A stretch of DNA of 64,000 nt from Arthrobotrys musiformis. Taxonomy: Eukaryota; Ascomycota; Orbiliomycetes; Orbiliales; Orbiliaceae. The notes beneath the pieces were generated by a model. That model saw only the letters and a list, made by a program, of their open reading frames with translations. It did not search any database and was not told the DNA's origin. Made by a program: the position numbers and the translations under genes. Below are positions 44,584 to 57,679 of this stretch, piece after piece (position 1 is the stretch's first letter; every line of letters begins with the position of its first letter). The DNA is taken from NCBI GenBank assembly GCA_036971715.1, contig JAVHJL010000006.1, positions 992,001 to 1,056,000 on the forward strand. The letters run 5' to 3'.

Positions 44584-47345
44584 GTCGAAACTTGTTTAGC
44601 CCAATGCACTTAGAATAGAGCTACCAGTTATGCGATGCACAAGTACTATCCTAGCTCTTTGCTTGCTGTGCCGCAGGGTAGGATTATTTTAGTAGCAACA
44701 AAACAACATTCAAAAGCGTAGTCTTCCGCATGATATAAGGATTCTGTTCATCGCACTGTCTTAGGCTAAACGCTGCAAGAAAAAAAGCCTTTATAGTCCA
44801 GATGCACGTTTTGGGGGGTTTGAACTATGCCATGAGACCGAAAGAGCTCGTGAGAAATCAACTCATGAGGTCGTTCCAATTTCTTTGGTGACCAAAGCGA
44901 AATATTGCCTCACTGATCTCTTAGCTTTGCTGACTGTCCACAATTCTGATATTAGAGGCCAGGCAGTAGCATTTTTATTAGTGATATTTCTAGAGCATAA
45001 TGTTACATATCGAGAGCTGTTAGACGAATGCAATGGCCATACGAGGAAATATTCAACTGAGGCCGGATCCAGCTGCAAAGGCTTATTCCCTGTTCAAGGG
45101 TCCAGCTTGTCATTCCAAACCCAATTTGTGGTAGTTTTTGCGTTGTGACGATTCGACCCTTCTTGGGCGGTGCCATTCAACCGCACAATGCCTGGCCACC
45201 CTCAGCCGCATTCAAGCGCCCGCGCCTTCGAATTCTGTCAACGTCCAACTTTAAAATTATCGTCGATGCATCACGGAGACATATTGAAAAGTTGGAGTGG
45301 TTTATGGTTCTAAAAGGCCTCATCCGTCTTAATTTCGTGGCTTGACGTGTGTACCAACAGCGACACTTTATGCATCATGCAGGTGTCAGCGAGCTCCAAC
45401 TATGATTACGCCCCGCCTGTTGCCTGCCTCCTCATTGAATTCGAACCAAGGCAAGAATAAACGTCCAACGTGACCATCTCCTATTCCAATGCCTTGGAAA
45501 CAATGCTTTGGCCTGCGAGGGCTTGCATTTTCCCTGCAAAAACATGGCACAGCAAGACCCGAAAATGCGTTCCGAGTCCACCCCATGTTTTGTTTTCGAG
45601 CGAGGTACAAAACGACTGCAAAACTCGGATTCAGGCTGTTGTGTCGTGTATCGCGCCTTGCCGTTAATTTTTGATATTTGAAATTCTGAAATTTGATGAT
45701 ACCGAAGTTGAAGGAGAGAAGACAGGAAAGAAGCCATACAAAAGAGCTTCACATGCTAGCTTTTGGGAGCTCAAATTACCAACCAACATTGGTGCCTGAT
45801 ACCCCTGAAACTTGGCTTCGATTTGGGCCTTTCTGGCCTGGATAAAGTTGTATCTACCAGTGAAAAATCCCGGCTCGTTCACCACATACCAAGGTACGCA
45901 CAAACTCGACTGTCCGTGCTCAGACGACGATGAAACTTTCTACGATGTGCGGGGTTTGCAGGACAAAGACCTTGGCCGGCTAGACCAGACTTCGACAATA
46001 TCTTGAAATTTTTTTTAAACCGAAGTTGTGAATTTTTTGAAAACCATGCGCTGTTAAAATCAAGAGCAATCCGCTCTAGATCTAAGTCGAATTCGAAATC
46101 TTATTTTTTCTTTAGATTCGATCCGACCCATACGCCATAAGATCCGGATCCACCATAACCTAAACATTTGCCTTCTCTTGTTTCTTCGTACTGGTTGGTT
46201 TGTGGAGCATCGCAAACAAACTACAGCCGCAGACGAGCTCGTGCACGAGAAGCCAACCAACTTTAACACTCGGATTTTAGCAACGCCAAGGGCTCCACTT
46301 CGAGCGTCTACGGGCATCTTAAAAATATCGACAGCGGACGAAGCCGCAAGCCAAGTTCGCGATACTCGATTGTTCTAAGACTCTGACACGCAGATTCTAA
46401 AATTATCTTATACGATTTCCTCCCAATACGCCCGTTTCTGCATCCAACTAAGCTCCACCACACAAAATAAAGCGGCAAAAGCTTGACTTTGTGCGTGCCG
46501 TTCATTGTGGTTTCTATTCTAGTCGTCATCCACATCTGCTGCATGCACTGCACTCCACTCGCACACATTCACACACCACCACTACAATAGCACAAATAAC
46601 TTAGTACATTTGCGATACGAGAGTATTCCTATTGAGTCTCTAATCAGGCTGGAGACAAACCGAATGTAGACGGGCTTTACTGTCCTTGCGCAATCCCTTC
46701 CCGGATTACAAACTTATTCAGAAAACCCTGGCCAATAGCTCAGAGCCTGGCGCTTATGCTCTCAACCTTATTCGATCAGTCTGAACACAATATCTCACAC
46801 TAAAGATCCCGCACCTCCAATCCATTCGCTAAGAGAATCTACGAGATCCAATAGCTCTCTCGTACGACAGGGTTTAGCATTCAAAGAATCCCTTGTCGGC
46901 CATATCCATTCTTTCCCTCCCAGGAAAACATTGCGGGCTGAGAAGGAGGAGGCTCTCCGTTCTTGCATTATTTTCTTTACAGTTTACAGGCTGGGGGCTT
47001 GGAAGGTAAAAAGCTTGCATGACCTATTGGAAGTAGGTTTGCGGATTGAGAGACAACGGTATTCGGCTACGTTATCCTAGCCGTCGCCTTTGCATCCACA
47101 TCAACTCTCGTCTTGCATAAGCTAAGCTGCAAGGACGCAAGCACTACTGCAGCCCCAGTTGAACAAGGGGTCTTTGAACGCATTCTGATTGGGACTCTTT
47201 CAGTCCAAAGTTCGATTCTTTTTGCAGATCTAAACGAAGAGGAGAAAGGGACAATAGTGGCTGCGCGAGCAGGCCCCCGGGTGTGGAGGCATTTGTTTTT
47301 TTGTCGAGAAAGTTGATAAACCTTTAAAGAGACCAAGAAAAAAAA
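44584..47345. other. Intergenic, no firm gene
   Basis: 2.8 kb between divergent genes. A possible short coding stretch on the minus strand (about 45780-45925, reading FFTGRYNFIQARKAQIEAKF) has a protein-like composition, but no start, no stop context and no domain. It may be a gene fragment. The remainder is AT-rich with poly-T tracts. Confidence 0.45.
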
Positions 47346-49943
47346 ATGACGGCCTCGTCTTCTTCTCCATCTTCGCGGTTCTTCGCTGACCAGTTCACTT
47401 TCGCATACCCTTTACCTCAAAGCGGCTATTATCTCTTCCCCGCTTCCACTGGGCATCTGCAAGTAATACCATCCGCAGTCACAACATTCAACTCTGGGCC
47501 GGTGATCTCTAAATCGGGTCCTGCAATAGGAAAAGCGGTGAATATGAATTTGGTACGGTCGCTCGTTAGTTCGAAGAGAGGAAACCAAGGAAATGGCGTA
47601 AGGGACCTACAGATATCCCATCCGCAGAGTATTGGCCAGCAGGTACGTTATTAATAGAGAGGCCTCTCGTTGCCTCAATTATGCTTCAGCGTTTATAGCC
47701 CCCAGACCGCGACCGTTTGGAACCTTGACCGCCTGCATGCTGAATCAGGTCCCCTTTGCCTGAGGGCTGCATGTCGGCTTCGAATTCCAATCTCTCGAAA
47801 ATCTCATGGCAAAAACACCCCTGCTCCGCATTGCGTTGCCACGGCCCGCTTTGTCCCGATATCGATATATTCGGGCGGTCTTATCATAAGGCCAAGAACA
47901 AACGGCTTCCTATGAACCCTATGATATATTCACAATTATATATAATATCGGATGGCACTGACATTGAGGAATCAATAGCTTTCGGTTGATACTTCGCGCC
48001 CGCATCAGTCCAACCGTAACTCGTTGATTGCACAGCAATCACCTGGTATTCAAGGATTCCATGACTTCTCTCGTCAGGCGCAGAGACAGTCTCAATCTTA
48101 CTTCCCATCGCAGGGCCAACAGTTCTATCCGACACCACAGCCAAATGGCTTTGCTTTCCCAGGCGCGGTGGGGAGTTCCACTGCCGGCCCGACTTCGCCA
48201 GCTTTCATCGCTGGGTCGCCGGGGTTCGGGCAGTTTCCTGTGTCTCCAGTAGATTATCCGACTCCTGGAGCGACTCCATTGTCGACCCCGCGATATGTCC
48301 TTCCATCTGTTGTAGCGTCCCAGATGGAAATGGAATACGCACCGTTCATAAGACAACAGCAACAGCAACAGCAGCAACAGCCGCTGCCACAACAGTTGCC
48401 GCCTCCGCCTTCTGGCCCGCCCCCGGGTCAGCCGGACTTTGCATTGTCTGATCGAGAGTGGCAGGAAGCGCTTCAAGCGCAAAGGGAGTATGAACAGCGA
48501 ATGGAGCAACAACAGAGAGAACAGCAGCAGATTAGGGAACAGCAAATGAGGGAACAGCAGATGATGGACCAGCAAAGAATGGACCAACAAAGAATGGAGC
48601 ATGAATCGCAAAGGAATTCGATAGGCCAGGACGACGACTTTGACGAAAGAAGCTTCTACGATGTGTCCTCGGATAGAAGGAATACACAAATCAGTGTATT
48701 TTCTAACAATTCAGTCCAGCTTCCGATAAAGTCTTTTGGCGAATCTCTACTGCAAAAACAACAGGAAGCCAGGAAACTTAGTATGCCATTACCACCGAAG
48801 AAGTTGTCACCGGAGGAAGAGTTTTATAGCAGCGTGAATGCGAACCGCTCCGCTTCAAAACTCGGTGTAGCCCAGTTTACGCCAGACAGCGACACCCCAT
48901 TGTCTCCGGAAGCAAATTTGAATAAGCTACAGGAACCTCCAAAACCTAGATCATTTTCTGTAGATGCCTTGTCGACAAATTCCTATCCTGTTCCAACACC
49001 AGTATCTGAATCCCGAAAGCCGAAGGATCCGACTCCATTTTCGGTTATCACAGGACGGTTCCCGAACTGGTTTATCGACGGAACACCTTTGCCAGCAAAC
49101 GAGGAAGATGATAGTAGCCATGGTCCACTAGCAAAGCGAAGGCGCACATTGAGTGAAGCAGAGCGGGAGGCTGAACAATTTTGGGGGATCTTTTACAATG
49201 GTAACGGACAGTGGTCGCGAATGTGGTATAGATTTTTGGACGGTATCTACGACTACTATTTGCGCACCAAGTGCAATGGCAAGGGTGGGCTGGATCCCCA
49301 GACCTTGGGCCAAATGTGGGAGGAGATGGGATATAGCGTAGAAGAGAATCTCTGTAAGACTATACCCCGTTTTTAAAATCACGTCCCCGAGTATCAAACT
49401 AACAGGTAATTTCGAACAGATGAATCTCAACTTCAACTAGCGCAATCTCTTTTCCACCCAGATCCAGAAGACTTCATCTCCAGCTTGCTCACAAATTACT
49501 TCTCCCTCCTCGACCTCCCCCACCTTCTGGAGCAACCACCAGTCCAACCCCCTCCATCTTTCCTTCCTAAGTGTGCGAATCCGACCCCACCCGTGCCCAT
49601 CCCACTTCTAACCCGCGATGGCTTCCATCGCTATTTCATCCACCAAACCCTTCTTGACCCCACCATAATGCACGAGCGCTTCAACAAACTTCTCAAAGAC
49701 CGACCGACCGGCATAGTAGATCCAGAGACTAGCCTCCTTTTCGTAAGGCGGGAAACGGGAGGGCCGATAATTCCCCGAAAAAGTTTCCCACATGCGGAAG
49801 ACGGCATGGTTGAAGAAATTGAGGAGAAAGTGAGGGGCTGGATGAGGAATTGGGTTAAGAACGAGGTCGAGGGCTGGGTTGGCGGAAATAGCGCCCCGCC
49901 GCCGCCTCCACCGCAACAGATGCAACCGCATGACATGTTTTAG
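47346..49943 (+). CDS. Gln/Pro-rich protein with DUF7514-like C-terminal domain
   Basis: Three exons: 47346-47642, 48009-49353, 49420-49943, with introns of 366 and 66 nt, giving about 721 residues. Exon 1 is Ser-rich. Exon 2 carries a long disordered Gln/Pro region with a nine-Gln run, followed by a Gln/Met/Arg-rich helical stretch (REQQQIREQQMREQQ) likely to form a coiled coil. A basic KRRRTLSEAE motif, which could serve as a nuclear signal, precedes the folded C-terminal part: EAEQFWGIFYNGNGQW, WYRFLDGIYDYYL, LGQMWEEMGY, then LLTRDGFHRYFIHQTLLDP and FNKLLKDRPTG. This order (W-G-x-F-G start, helical middle, 'LT-x-x-GF' end) resembles the fungal DUF7514 family, whose function is unknown. The protein ends in a poly-Pro/Gln tail. 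A nuclear or granule-associated role is a guess from composition. The first intron is unusually long and could hide a small exon. Confidence 0.8.
48354..48380 (+). repeat. CAA/CAG microsatellite encoding nine Gln
   Basis: Nine consecutive Gln codons (mixed CAA and CAG) within the disordered region of the DUF7514-like gene. Mixed codons lower slippage, so length variation should be modest. Confidence 0.85.
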
Positions 49944-52900
49944 AAGGGGTGTGGTGTGCCGCGAAGTCGCGGAGACAATGCATCTATGCGATGACGAATG
50001 AGAGTCGTTCTTTGGGTCATTTAAATTGGTTAGGGTAGATGCTACCCGCCAGGCTGGTTTACGAGACATAATGAAGGGGCAAAAAAAATCTTAAAAAATC
50101 AATTGCAGCGGATTTCTTGTTTTACTATTAACGAATGTCTGAGAGATGTTCGTCTGCGCAAGCTGGTCTATGGAGTTTATGAGTTTTTGGTTTCTGTTAT
50201 CACATTTACTCACTCGTTTCGTTAGTGTATTTTTGATTCCTGATTGATTTTGTCGGCAGATTCACACCGTCGTTTTACATAGCCATAATTTCGATTCGTT
50301 GTATCTATTATATCAATATACTCTTCCGATGGAAACATTCATCGAGTCCGAATTAGTATTCTTTGACCCCGTATACGTACCTGACGTCAAGGCTGCCCTT
50401 TGTATGTTCATCCCACCCAAACTCCCTTCCGAAATACCACACGACCCACCGATTTGTCAATATCCGGATATCCTACCACTCGAATATTCGAATTCGAATT
50501 TGATATTTCCCCTCCACCTTTAAAGCTTTTCGAAGTTGACAGTTTCAAACATGATCGCTCGACACCACTAAGCCGCATGCACACTTACATAATCTCTAAA
50601 ATAATACATCTATATAGATCTAGCACCTAAACCTACCAACCAACGGCAGTGTAGAACTCAAGATACGTATAAAACCTCATCCCACACCTATGATACAACG
50701 TACGTATACGTATTCTTAGGGATTCGCGGGCGGTCGCTCAAGTTAGTTCCCGGGAGCTGGGCTTTAACACCGATTAGGCATACCATAGGCACGCGCGGCG
50801 TAAGAGGGTCTTTCGAGGTCGTCAATTTACCTCTTGTCGGAACGAAGCATGTGGAAAGCTATAGACTATATAGCTAATAGAGGTAGACAATGCGCGGTGA
50901 GACATTCTCGCCCCGCTAGTTACAACTCTTGGGTTTCTACGCCTTTGTATATATCGATATATCGGGCGTACACCTTCGAAGCTTCAATCAGCCCTTGGCT
51001 GCGCCCCCAATATATAGATCTGATGGCTACAACCACAGCGTCGGCATAAGCGCGGCACTATAAATACGAACCAAGTATCTCCGGTCTAATATGAATCCTA
51101 TTTATACTTTAAGGGTACCCCATAGCCATGTGTGGGTTCAAAACGTTTTAATTTTTCCCCGCTCCCTCTTTTTTTTTTTTCTGGGGCCGAGCTTTAGTAA
51201 CCGTTTATCGATCTTAGTTCACAAACTTTCCTTTCGACCGACGAGGTTTCAAGACATCGATGCTAGGCTATAATAGTTATAGATTCGCAATCTAAAGCGT
51301 CTACGCACAGATATACAGTGCAGATCCCAATTGCTGCCATTCTCAAACGCATACATACCCCGAACCATTGATCGAAGTCCGCTGCCGCGCACGGTATCAC
51401 GAATCGGGCCCTCAACGTCGCAACCGTTACTTTCCGCTGACGATATATAATCCACTATCAAAACAATAACTTCCCAAAGCACGAATCTCACCGATCACTA
51501 ATATACAACCTCAAAGGTCCATTTATGGAAACGCTTACACGTTTAAAAACATGCTCCAAAACTAATCATGATATCATGACCCAACGACTTACATTTCTGA
51601 GACTGTGTTGTCTGCTGGTGATTTGTGTCACCCTCTTCGGCATATAAGCCAATGATTTGTTCCCGGCCGGCAGTCCCGTCCGGTTATGCAATCAAATCGG
51701 GCTTGATTATCTCATACCGACGTTGACCCCACGACGTCATTGTCTTGTATTTGTGGGTTCCGATCGGGGTATTGGAAGCATTGGACGTTTATACCGGACC
51801 AAATTTACGAGTATAACCAGGTCGCGCGAAAGGAGTTTTCGGGCAGACGTTTTTGAATTTGTACGCATCCGAGGTGACGTCCCCGCACCTGAAATCCGAT
51901 TCAATTGGCTAAAGCTCTAAAGCAGTTAAGTAGAAGGCAACTATTGACTGGGATGCAATAAGATCGACCGCTACCCTAGCCGTGGCCGTTTGATGCCTCA
52001 AGGCTCGCCGGCCTCTTGGCGATTCCCAACATCTGGATGCCAGCCTCCCCAGAATAGCTATAGCAAAACCTCAAACGACGACAACTGGTAATATAACCTC
52101 TCTAATAAGATACAAAGAGGAAGTATCCCATCCGCTTCAAGTTCCTCGCTTAAGAAAAAAAAAAGTAACACGGCTCATAAATTGTGATATCATACGTCCC
52201 CCAGCCGCATGATACCAACAAAACTCGCTAACTCGAGCTTCAGCTGTCCCGCTGGGAGCTTAGCTCCCCATGCACATGCAAGCCAAGAGTGACGTCCCTA
52301 AACCCGCGAAACCATTCACAAAGTCAATCAATCCAATTTACTAAACCCCGCCGGTGAGGTATACCGGTGGGGTTACCGTGTTGGTCTAGAACATTTGTCA
52401 GGTTTTTCTGGAGATTCGTTTGGGGTCCGTTGGAATATGGTGGGTTCTGGGGTTAGGATTTATGAATCCATTGACCCATGATCGATGATTGTAATTCAGT
52501 ATTTTACTCAGACAAAATCACAACTGTATAGACGTTCGTATTGCGGCAATTGAATTCTATAAATTATATATTCTTACCGGAGTAATCATAACTGTTTCGT
52601 TTCCACCGGTAGTAAGACCGCGTAAACCTTGGTCGGCTTATCTTAACTTATAAACTAGTCCTCGACGACGTCCCCTCACAACCGTAAACGTAAACCATCA
52701 ATTGGCCGTAGCCCCACAAACCAGCTCACTGATTCAATATGTTTTAACTACCCTTCAACTAAGAAACCGACAAGGCCAAAAGCCGACGTTGTCTCTTAGT
52801 CAGACGAACGTCCCGGCCGGCACATCTGCAGCCCCATGGTCCAGCCGCCGATTCCAGTTCCCACAACGCATATACCATGCATAGACTCAACTCCCCAAAT

Positions 52901-53389
52901 CGATCGAGCTGCATCCGTGCCATATCTGGATCGATACAGTCAAGTATACCTGCAAGATCCCCAAGTCCAACCCAATCGGAAAGGCCAAAATTAACCCACC
53001 GATCGCTTCCCCAATGAAATCTTGCAGTATGTATAGTATACATGCTTAGGGAATGTAGACCGGGGTACAAAGCGCAAGGACGTACCAGTTATAGCTTGTG
53101 TAGCTCGAGCGCTCCGACTTTCAGCTGCCCAGGAACCAAGGCCGGCTCGCACGTTGGATCTACGCTGTAATCCCCTTAGTTTTTGATCTAACGGATGACG
53201 GCCCTTTAGAAGTATTTAAGAAGCCGATTAACCCCTCATAGATCTTAATTTAAAAAAAAGCCCCCAACCGTCCCGCAATTGAATTTCCTAGTATCGATAT
53301 ATCCCAGTCTAGACGTCTCAGCAAACCCTTCTTAGCTCTTGTGTTCCCATATCCTCGTCATACTAAACCCCCAACGCAAAAAATACAAC
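49944..53389. other. Gene-poor region, no supportable gene
   Basis: 3.4 kb of AT-rich DNA between two plus-strand genes. Only short frames, several TATA-rich patches and poly-T/poly-A runs (about 51170 and 52150). The pyrimidine-rich stretch before 53390 may be the promoter or 5' UTR of the hydrolase gene. Confidence 0.55.
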
Positions 53390-54258
53390 ATGTCCGCCTA
53401 CCCCCAATCCGCACCCATAACTTTCGTCCTAATCCACGGGGCCTGGCATCACGGCCATTCATGGGATAATGTTCGCACCCATCTCGAGGCTGCGGGGCAT
53501 ACAGTACATACCCCTAGCATTCCATTTGAAAACGCCGCTGGGGAAACAATCCACAACCTCGATGAGGGCGTTCAAGGTATCTTGGACTACATCAATGAAC
53601 ATAAATTGAACCAATTCGTCCTGTAAGCCCTCCCTAAATTGTACAATAATGGGGAAGGTACTGATAGTTAAGTAATAGAGTTGGCCATTCCTGGGGCGGA
53701 ATAGTAATTACCTCCATCGCCACCAAAATCCCAGAGAAGATAAAACGTATAGTCTACCACAACGCCTTCGTCCCCTCTGAGGGTGAATGTCTATTCGACT
53801 GCTGCCCACCCTTCGCAAGGGTCTTTTACGGTGGAATGGCCGCCCAATCTCGTATGTTCCTCCTTCATCCCCTTCTTATCCTACAGGAATACTAACAAGT
53901 TGAAAAAAAAAAAGCGAACAAAACCTTCCCATGCCCCTTCCCTGTCTTCCGCGACGCCTTCATGGGCGACGCAACCATTGAAGAAGCTCAAGAAGCGCAC
54001 AAAACCCTCCGCGAACAACCGCTAGGCTACTGGGAACACCGCGTTACAAATACCGAAGAGTTCTTCGCTATGCCGCCCAAAATCCCTCGATCGATCGTAT
54101 TCGCCGATGACGATACCACTATCCCGTTCGGAATGTACGAGGCTCAGGCTGTGAAGTTGGGTGTTTTTAGGTCTGTGAAAATGAGTGGGAGTCATGAAGT
54201 TATGTTCACGAACCCGGAGGGGTTGGCGAAGAACATTATCATTGCTGGGAGGGATTAG
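53390..54258 (+). CDS. Alpha/beta hydrolase (EstC/HNL-esterase-like)
   Basis: Three exons: 53390-53622, 53679-53851, 53915-54258, with introns of 56 and 63 nt, giving 249 residues. The fold is clear: the oxyanion strand TFVLIHGAWHHGHSW at residues ~10-25, the nucleophile elbow VGHSWGG restored by the first splice, the acid region RSIVFADDDTTIPFG, and the catalytic His in MSGSHEVMFTNPEGLAK. All triad positions are present, so it should be active. The length and HGAWH motif match small single-domain esterases related to plant hydroxynitrile lyase and methyl-salicylate esterases and to bacterial EstC. No signal peptide, so cytosolic. The substrate is unknown. It contrasts with the nucleophile-less hydrolase domain at 19.1-20.0 kb. 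The upstream in-frame codons (from 53339) are disfavoured because homologous proteins start just before the first beta strand. Confidence 0.9.
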
Positions 54259-54648
54259 AACCTTACATATCAGTTTATTCCACCGGAAAGGTTGAATTAC
54301 GAGTATTTCGAGTATTATGGCCAGGAGTGCATTTTTACGCCAGGCATGGCTATGATAGAGTAATGACTGAATGAAAAAGAATAAAAAAACACATCAAGCG
54401 AATGCTTGGCCCTGAACATAAAGCGTTCCTCCTAATATTGCGTAGGCCCTATTCAATGATATGGGACTTTCAGTACAGTCTTGTCTTGGCGGATTCGCAA
54501 GAAAGTAATCCCATGCTAAAACGTTTAGACGCCTTTCTATAAAACGTCCTAATGAAGGTCTTTCCAATCCCTTCGACAAAATCCCATGTCAGCATCGTAT
54601 TTATGATAATTCCACTAGACTTCCCCTTCTTTCACCTATTGCATCACT

Positions 54649-55509
54649 TCAAGTTAGCAAACCATCTCCTCCATTGATATAAAGGTAGTACACACCACGC
54701 CCGTGGCCCGAATCATAAACAACCCGATCATAATCAACCTCCGACAGAAATCTCAAACTCTCCCCAAATTCTATAGAGCGAGAATCGGCATATCTAACAG
54801 TATTCAACGCGTTCTCCATCGCCTGGTCTCCGCCACGTGCCATCTCGATGGCTACCGCAAGGTCAGCGAGAGTGTGCAATCGATCCCACGGGCCATCTTG
54901 TCTCGTATTAAAGCTTCGTTGGGCGCCCGGGCAATCCATGTGGGATTCAGGATAGAGCCCTCCCTGCCCAAGAGGTGTTAAATAGGATGGCGGGGATCTA
55001 TTTAAAGGCAATGGCGTGTCTGGTAGTAAGATCCGAGGATCCGGCCGGAAAAAGTCTCTAGGGACACTCGGGGCGGCGATATTATGCATCGGAAAATCCC
55101 TGCCTCTTAGACTGGCAGCAGCGGTCCCAGGGTGCAGAAATTGTCGGTTATTAGTGGGACACTGACATGCGGTCAACCCGTCCTTAAAGAGGTCAAGGTC
55201 AGGGATATGAGACATAGAGCTACTGGAATACGGCCTATATGCCATCCCAACGTCCGAATACGGACTATATCTGGTCGATGGCGAGCTTTGGGCGAGACTG
55301 AGAGGTGATACATCAAATTCCATGGTGCCAGAAAAGTTGTTGGCGGTACCATCGAAGGGGCTGGTTCCATAACTTTCTTCCGTATAACTGGTCAAAACAG
55401 GGGTCTTTGGACATCCTTGTGGTGATGGTTCTGGAGATTGGATGTAGTGGAGCGTGGTCCTATGGAAATGCTGGACTGGTTCGGGGCTATAGAAATGGCC
55501 AGAGTCCAT
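54649..55509 (-). CDS. Ser/Pro/Tyr-rich orphan protein
   Basis: Single exon, 286 residues. The first 200 residues are disordered and rich in Ser, Pro and Tyr (SPSTRYSPYSDVG, PYSSSSMSHIP). The last ~85 residues look folded (RLHTLADLAVAIEMARGG, ENALNTVRYADSR, YDRVVYDSGHGRGVYYLYI). No signal peptide and no membrane segment. I do not recognise a family. The composition recalls regulatory or scaffold proteins. It is the downstream-most of five consecutive minus-strand orphan genes in this part of the window. Confidence 0.6.
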   Translation of the reverse strand: MDSGHFYSPEPVQHFHRTTLHYIQSPEPSPQGCPKTPVLTSYTEESYGTSPFDGTANNFSGTMEFDVSPLSLAQSSPSTRYSPYSDVGMAYRPYSSSSMSHIPDLDLFKDGLTACQCPTNNRQFLHPGTAAASLRGRDFPMHNIAAPSVPRDFFRPDPRILLPDTPLPLNRSPPSYLTPLGQGGLYPESHMDCPGAQRSFNTRQDGPWDRLHTLADLAVAIEMARGGDQAMENALNTVRYADSRSIEFGESLRFLSEVDYDRVVYDSGHGRGVYYLYINGGDGLLT

Positions 55510-56344
55510 GGGGTAGTAAGTGTTTGGGCGATAAAGGTCAATCGGAGGATTGGGCTAGATGTTGCATTAGCTCACAATCCAAGTACCCAGAAGCCATGTA
55601 AAAGAATACATGCAGAAGAACTCACTCGAGAAGGCTCTAGGCCACGTCTAGTGAACAAGCCCCTACGAGGCATAAGTGGGTTCGTATGGTCCATCTCCCC
55701 TCCTAACCACCTAGGTAGTTTTTACCACTGATAAGACGGATTGGAGGTGAACTCTTGTCAAAGATGTTTATAGCTCAAGTCTAGTGACTTGGGCAAAGAC
55801 AAGGGGGTCTTAACTGTGGTGGTGATGCATGGGCTGTGGTTATGTTGAATTCATGAAGTATTCCAGCACTGGCAGGTGAAGTGCAGGCAGATAGAAGATC
55901 TATCCAGAAGGACTAAGATTGCCTAATTGGTAAATTGTCTCTTAATTGGGTACAGTGACACAGGATGTTTGGATGGATACTGGAGTACATTGTCGGCATC
56001 TATAGAACAATATCGTTGCTAAGAGTACATTGTAACCTCCAACAGGAAGTCTCCTTAGAAACAGAGTGGGCATCTCGATAATAGGAAGAGAGCCAGAAAG
56101 AAGATGCCAGTCTCCAAAATACCACACCATCAAAGAGTTGTTTTCGGCCCCTCCGAGCTCTCCTCATCCAATAATGCCTAATATTTGGATATAACAGGAT
56201 ATACTCATCCTCAAAGTATATCCCCTTTAGTGAATATATATCAAATCACAAGCGGGGATTGTATGCAAGTACGAAGTCATCCGCCGCGTCTCGATGGTTA
56301 CGGCAGCATACACATTGTTTGTGATGGCCGTTCTATATCTTATA
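55510..56344. other. Intergenic
   Basis: No gene seen. It lies upstream of the Ser/Pro-rich gene and downstream of the Cys/His N-terminal gene, both minus strand. Confidence 0.5.
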
Positions 56345-56947
56345 TTAGCTTTCCCTTCTGCCCTGAACGTCGGATATCGATAGAATATATCGCCAACAGA
56401 GGTAGTGGTCACAGTAAGCACTAACCTCTCCATCAAGAAACATCGCCGGCCTGGTCCTCCACTTCGTAATTTTCCTCCACCACTTCTTCGGAATCCACTT
56501 GAACGAATCCGCATCGTCGATTTCCCCCTCGTCAGCCCGCCTCCTAGCTCTCTCCGCCCGTCGTTCTCGCGATTCCCTCAATTCGATGGTTCGTTCATCC
56601 ATATACTGTGCCATCAATATGGCTTGATCAAAGATGGCGTCCACGGCATAGCGTTTAAACCACTCCCTCTGTCGGCGTTGAAACTCCTCTTCCTCATTGT
56701 GATGAAGGCTGCCTTGATCATTAGTCGTTTCGGTCGATGAGGTGAACTTCTTTTTGTAGTCGGAATAGCCTGGTTGGGCAGGACGTTCGATTACCCGTTT
56801 AGATTCTTTGCGGCATCCGGCGCAGCGTTCTTGGGTGCTGAGTTCTTGGGTGACGCGGGGGCAGTAGTTGCCGATTTTGCAAGGTCTATGCTGAAAGCGG
56901 CTGGTTACGTGGCCGCAAGTCTTGTGGTAGGTTACTTTGCGACACAT
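56345..56947 (-). CDS. Orphan with N-terminal Cys/His zinc-binding-like motif
   Basis: Open frame of 200 residues. The N-terminus, MCRKVTYHKTCGHVTSRFQH through CKIGNYCP and ERCAGCRKE, holds six Cys and three His spaced as in small zinc-binding modules seen at the start of many uncharacterised fungal proteins. The middle is a long charged helix (EEEEFQRRQREWFKRY, RESRERRAERARRRADEGE), probably a coiled coil. The C-terminus may be spliced: a GTTAGT donor after FLDGE and a TTCAG acceptor 63 nt on would replace a Cys-rich 20-residue end while keeping the last GRRES. Function unknown. It belongs to the same-strand run of orphan genes. Confidence 0.65.
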   Translation of the reverse strand: MCRKVTYHKTCGHVTSRFQHRPCKIGNYCPRVTQELSTQERCAGCRKESKRVIERPAQPGYSDYKKKFTSSTETTNDQGSLHHNEEEEFQRRQREWFKRYAVDAIFDQAILMAQYMDERTIELRESRERRAERARRRADEGEIDDADSFKWIPKKWWRKITKWRTRPAMFLDGEVSAYCDHYLCWRYILSISDVQGRRES

Positions 56948-57679
56948 CTTGATGGTGTATGTCTTTGGAAGGTGCTATAAATAGGACGAGAAGTAGATTG
57001 ATGGTGGAGTCGGTTGGCGAGTATGTGGTAGACAGGACGTTGGTTGATGATTCTTGACTGAGATAAAATATTTTGAAGAAGACGCGTAGATTTTGAAAAA
57101 AGGAAAATTGGGAGGTAGTTTTGGCCAGCTCTGGTTTACAAGGCAAAAATGGGTGGTCATATGATCATTGGCCGAGCTGAAGCTGGCGTATGAGTTATTA
57201 TAGGAGGCCATTTAACATACCAATTGGCCAAGCAGCAGTCTTTGAAGCAATCATACACTCAGCATTAAACACAAACAAAAAGCAAATGGATAATATTTGT
57301 GATATGAAACAATGCAGAAAGCACAGATCACGGGGAATAAGAGATATCACGGCCCAAGATTAATTGAAGGGAGAGGATAGAGTTGATCAAAGTTAAATTT
57401 ATTGAGTGAGAAATGCAAAAATGACTTTAGAGAATGATACGAAATAAAGGGAGTATACATGCTCCGACAAAGTAAAGAAGGATACAACTTCGGTAAAAAG
57501 ATACTCTGAGTACCCTTCACGAAGGTTGGAAGAAAGTCGGCTGCGGAGGGATTCGAAGAGGGAAAAAAAGGAATGTGACAGAAAAAGCATAAAGGGCCTC
57601 TCAATCAAGCCCACCCAATCCAGAACAAGAAATAAAATCGTCAGTCACAAGAGCAATGAACAATGGCGCCCGTAAGGCT
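56948..57679. other. Intergenic
   Basis: No supportable gene. Open frames here are AT-rich and lack start or splice context. It contains the putative promoter of the Cys/His orphan gene. Confidence 0.5.

Noticed and set aside
45664..45925. Short protein-like frame reading FFTGRYNFIQARKAQIEAKF
   Set aside because: No ATG, no supporting upstream exon and no family; kept only as a note in the intergenic entry.
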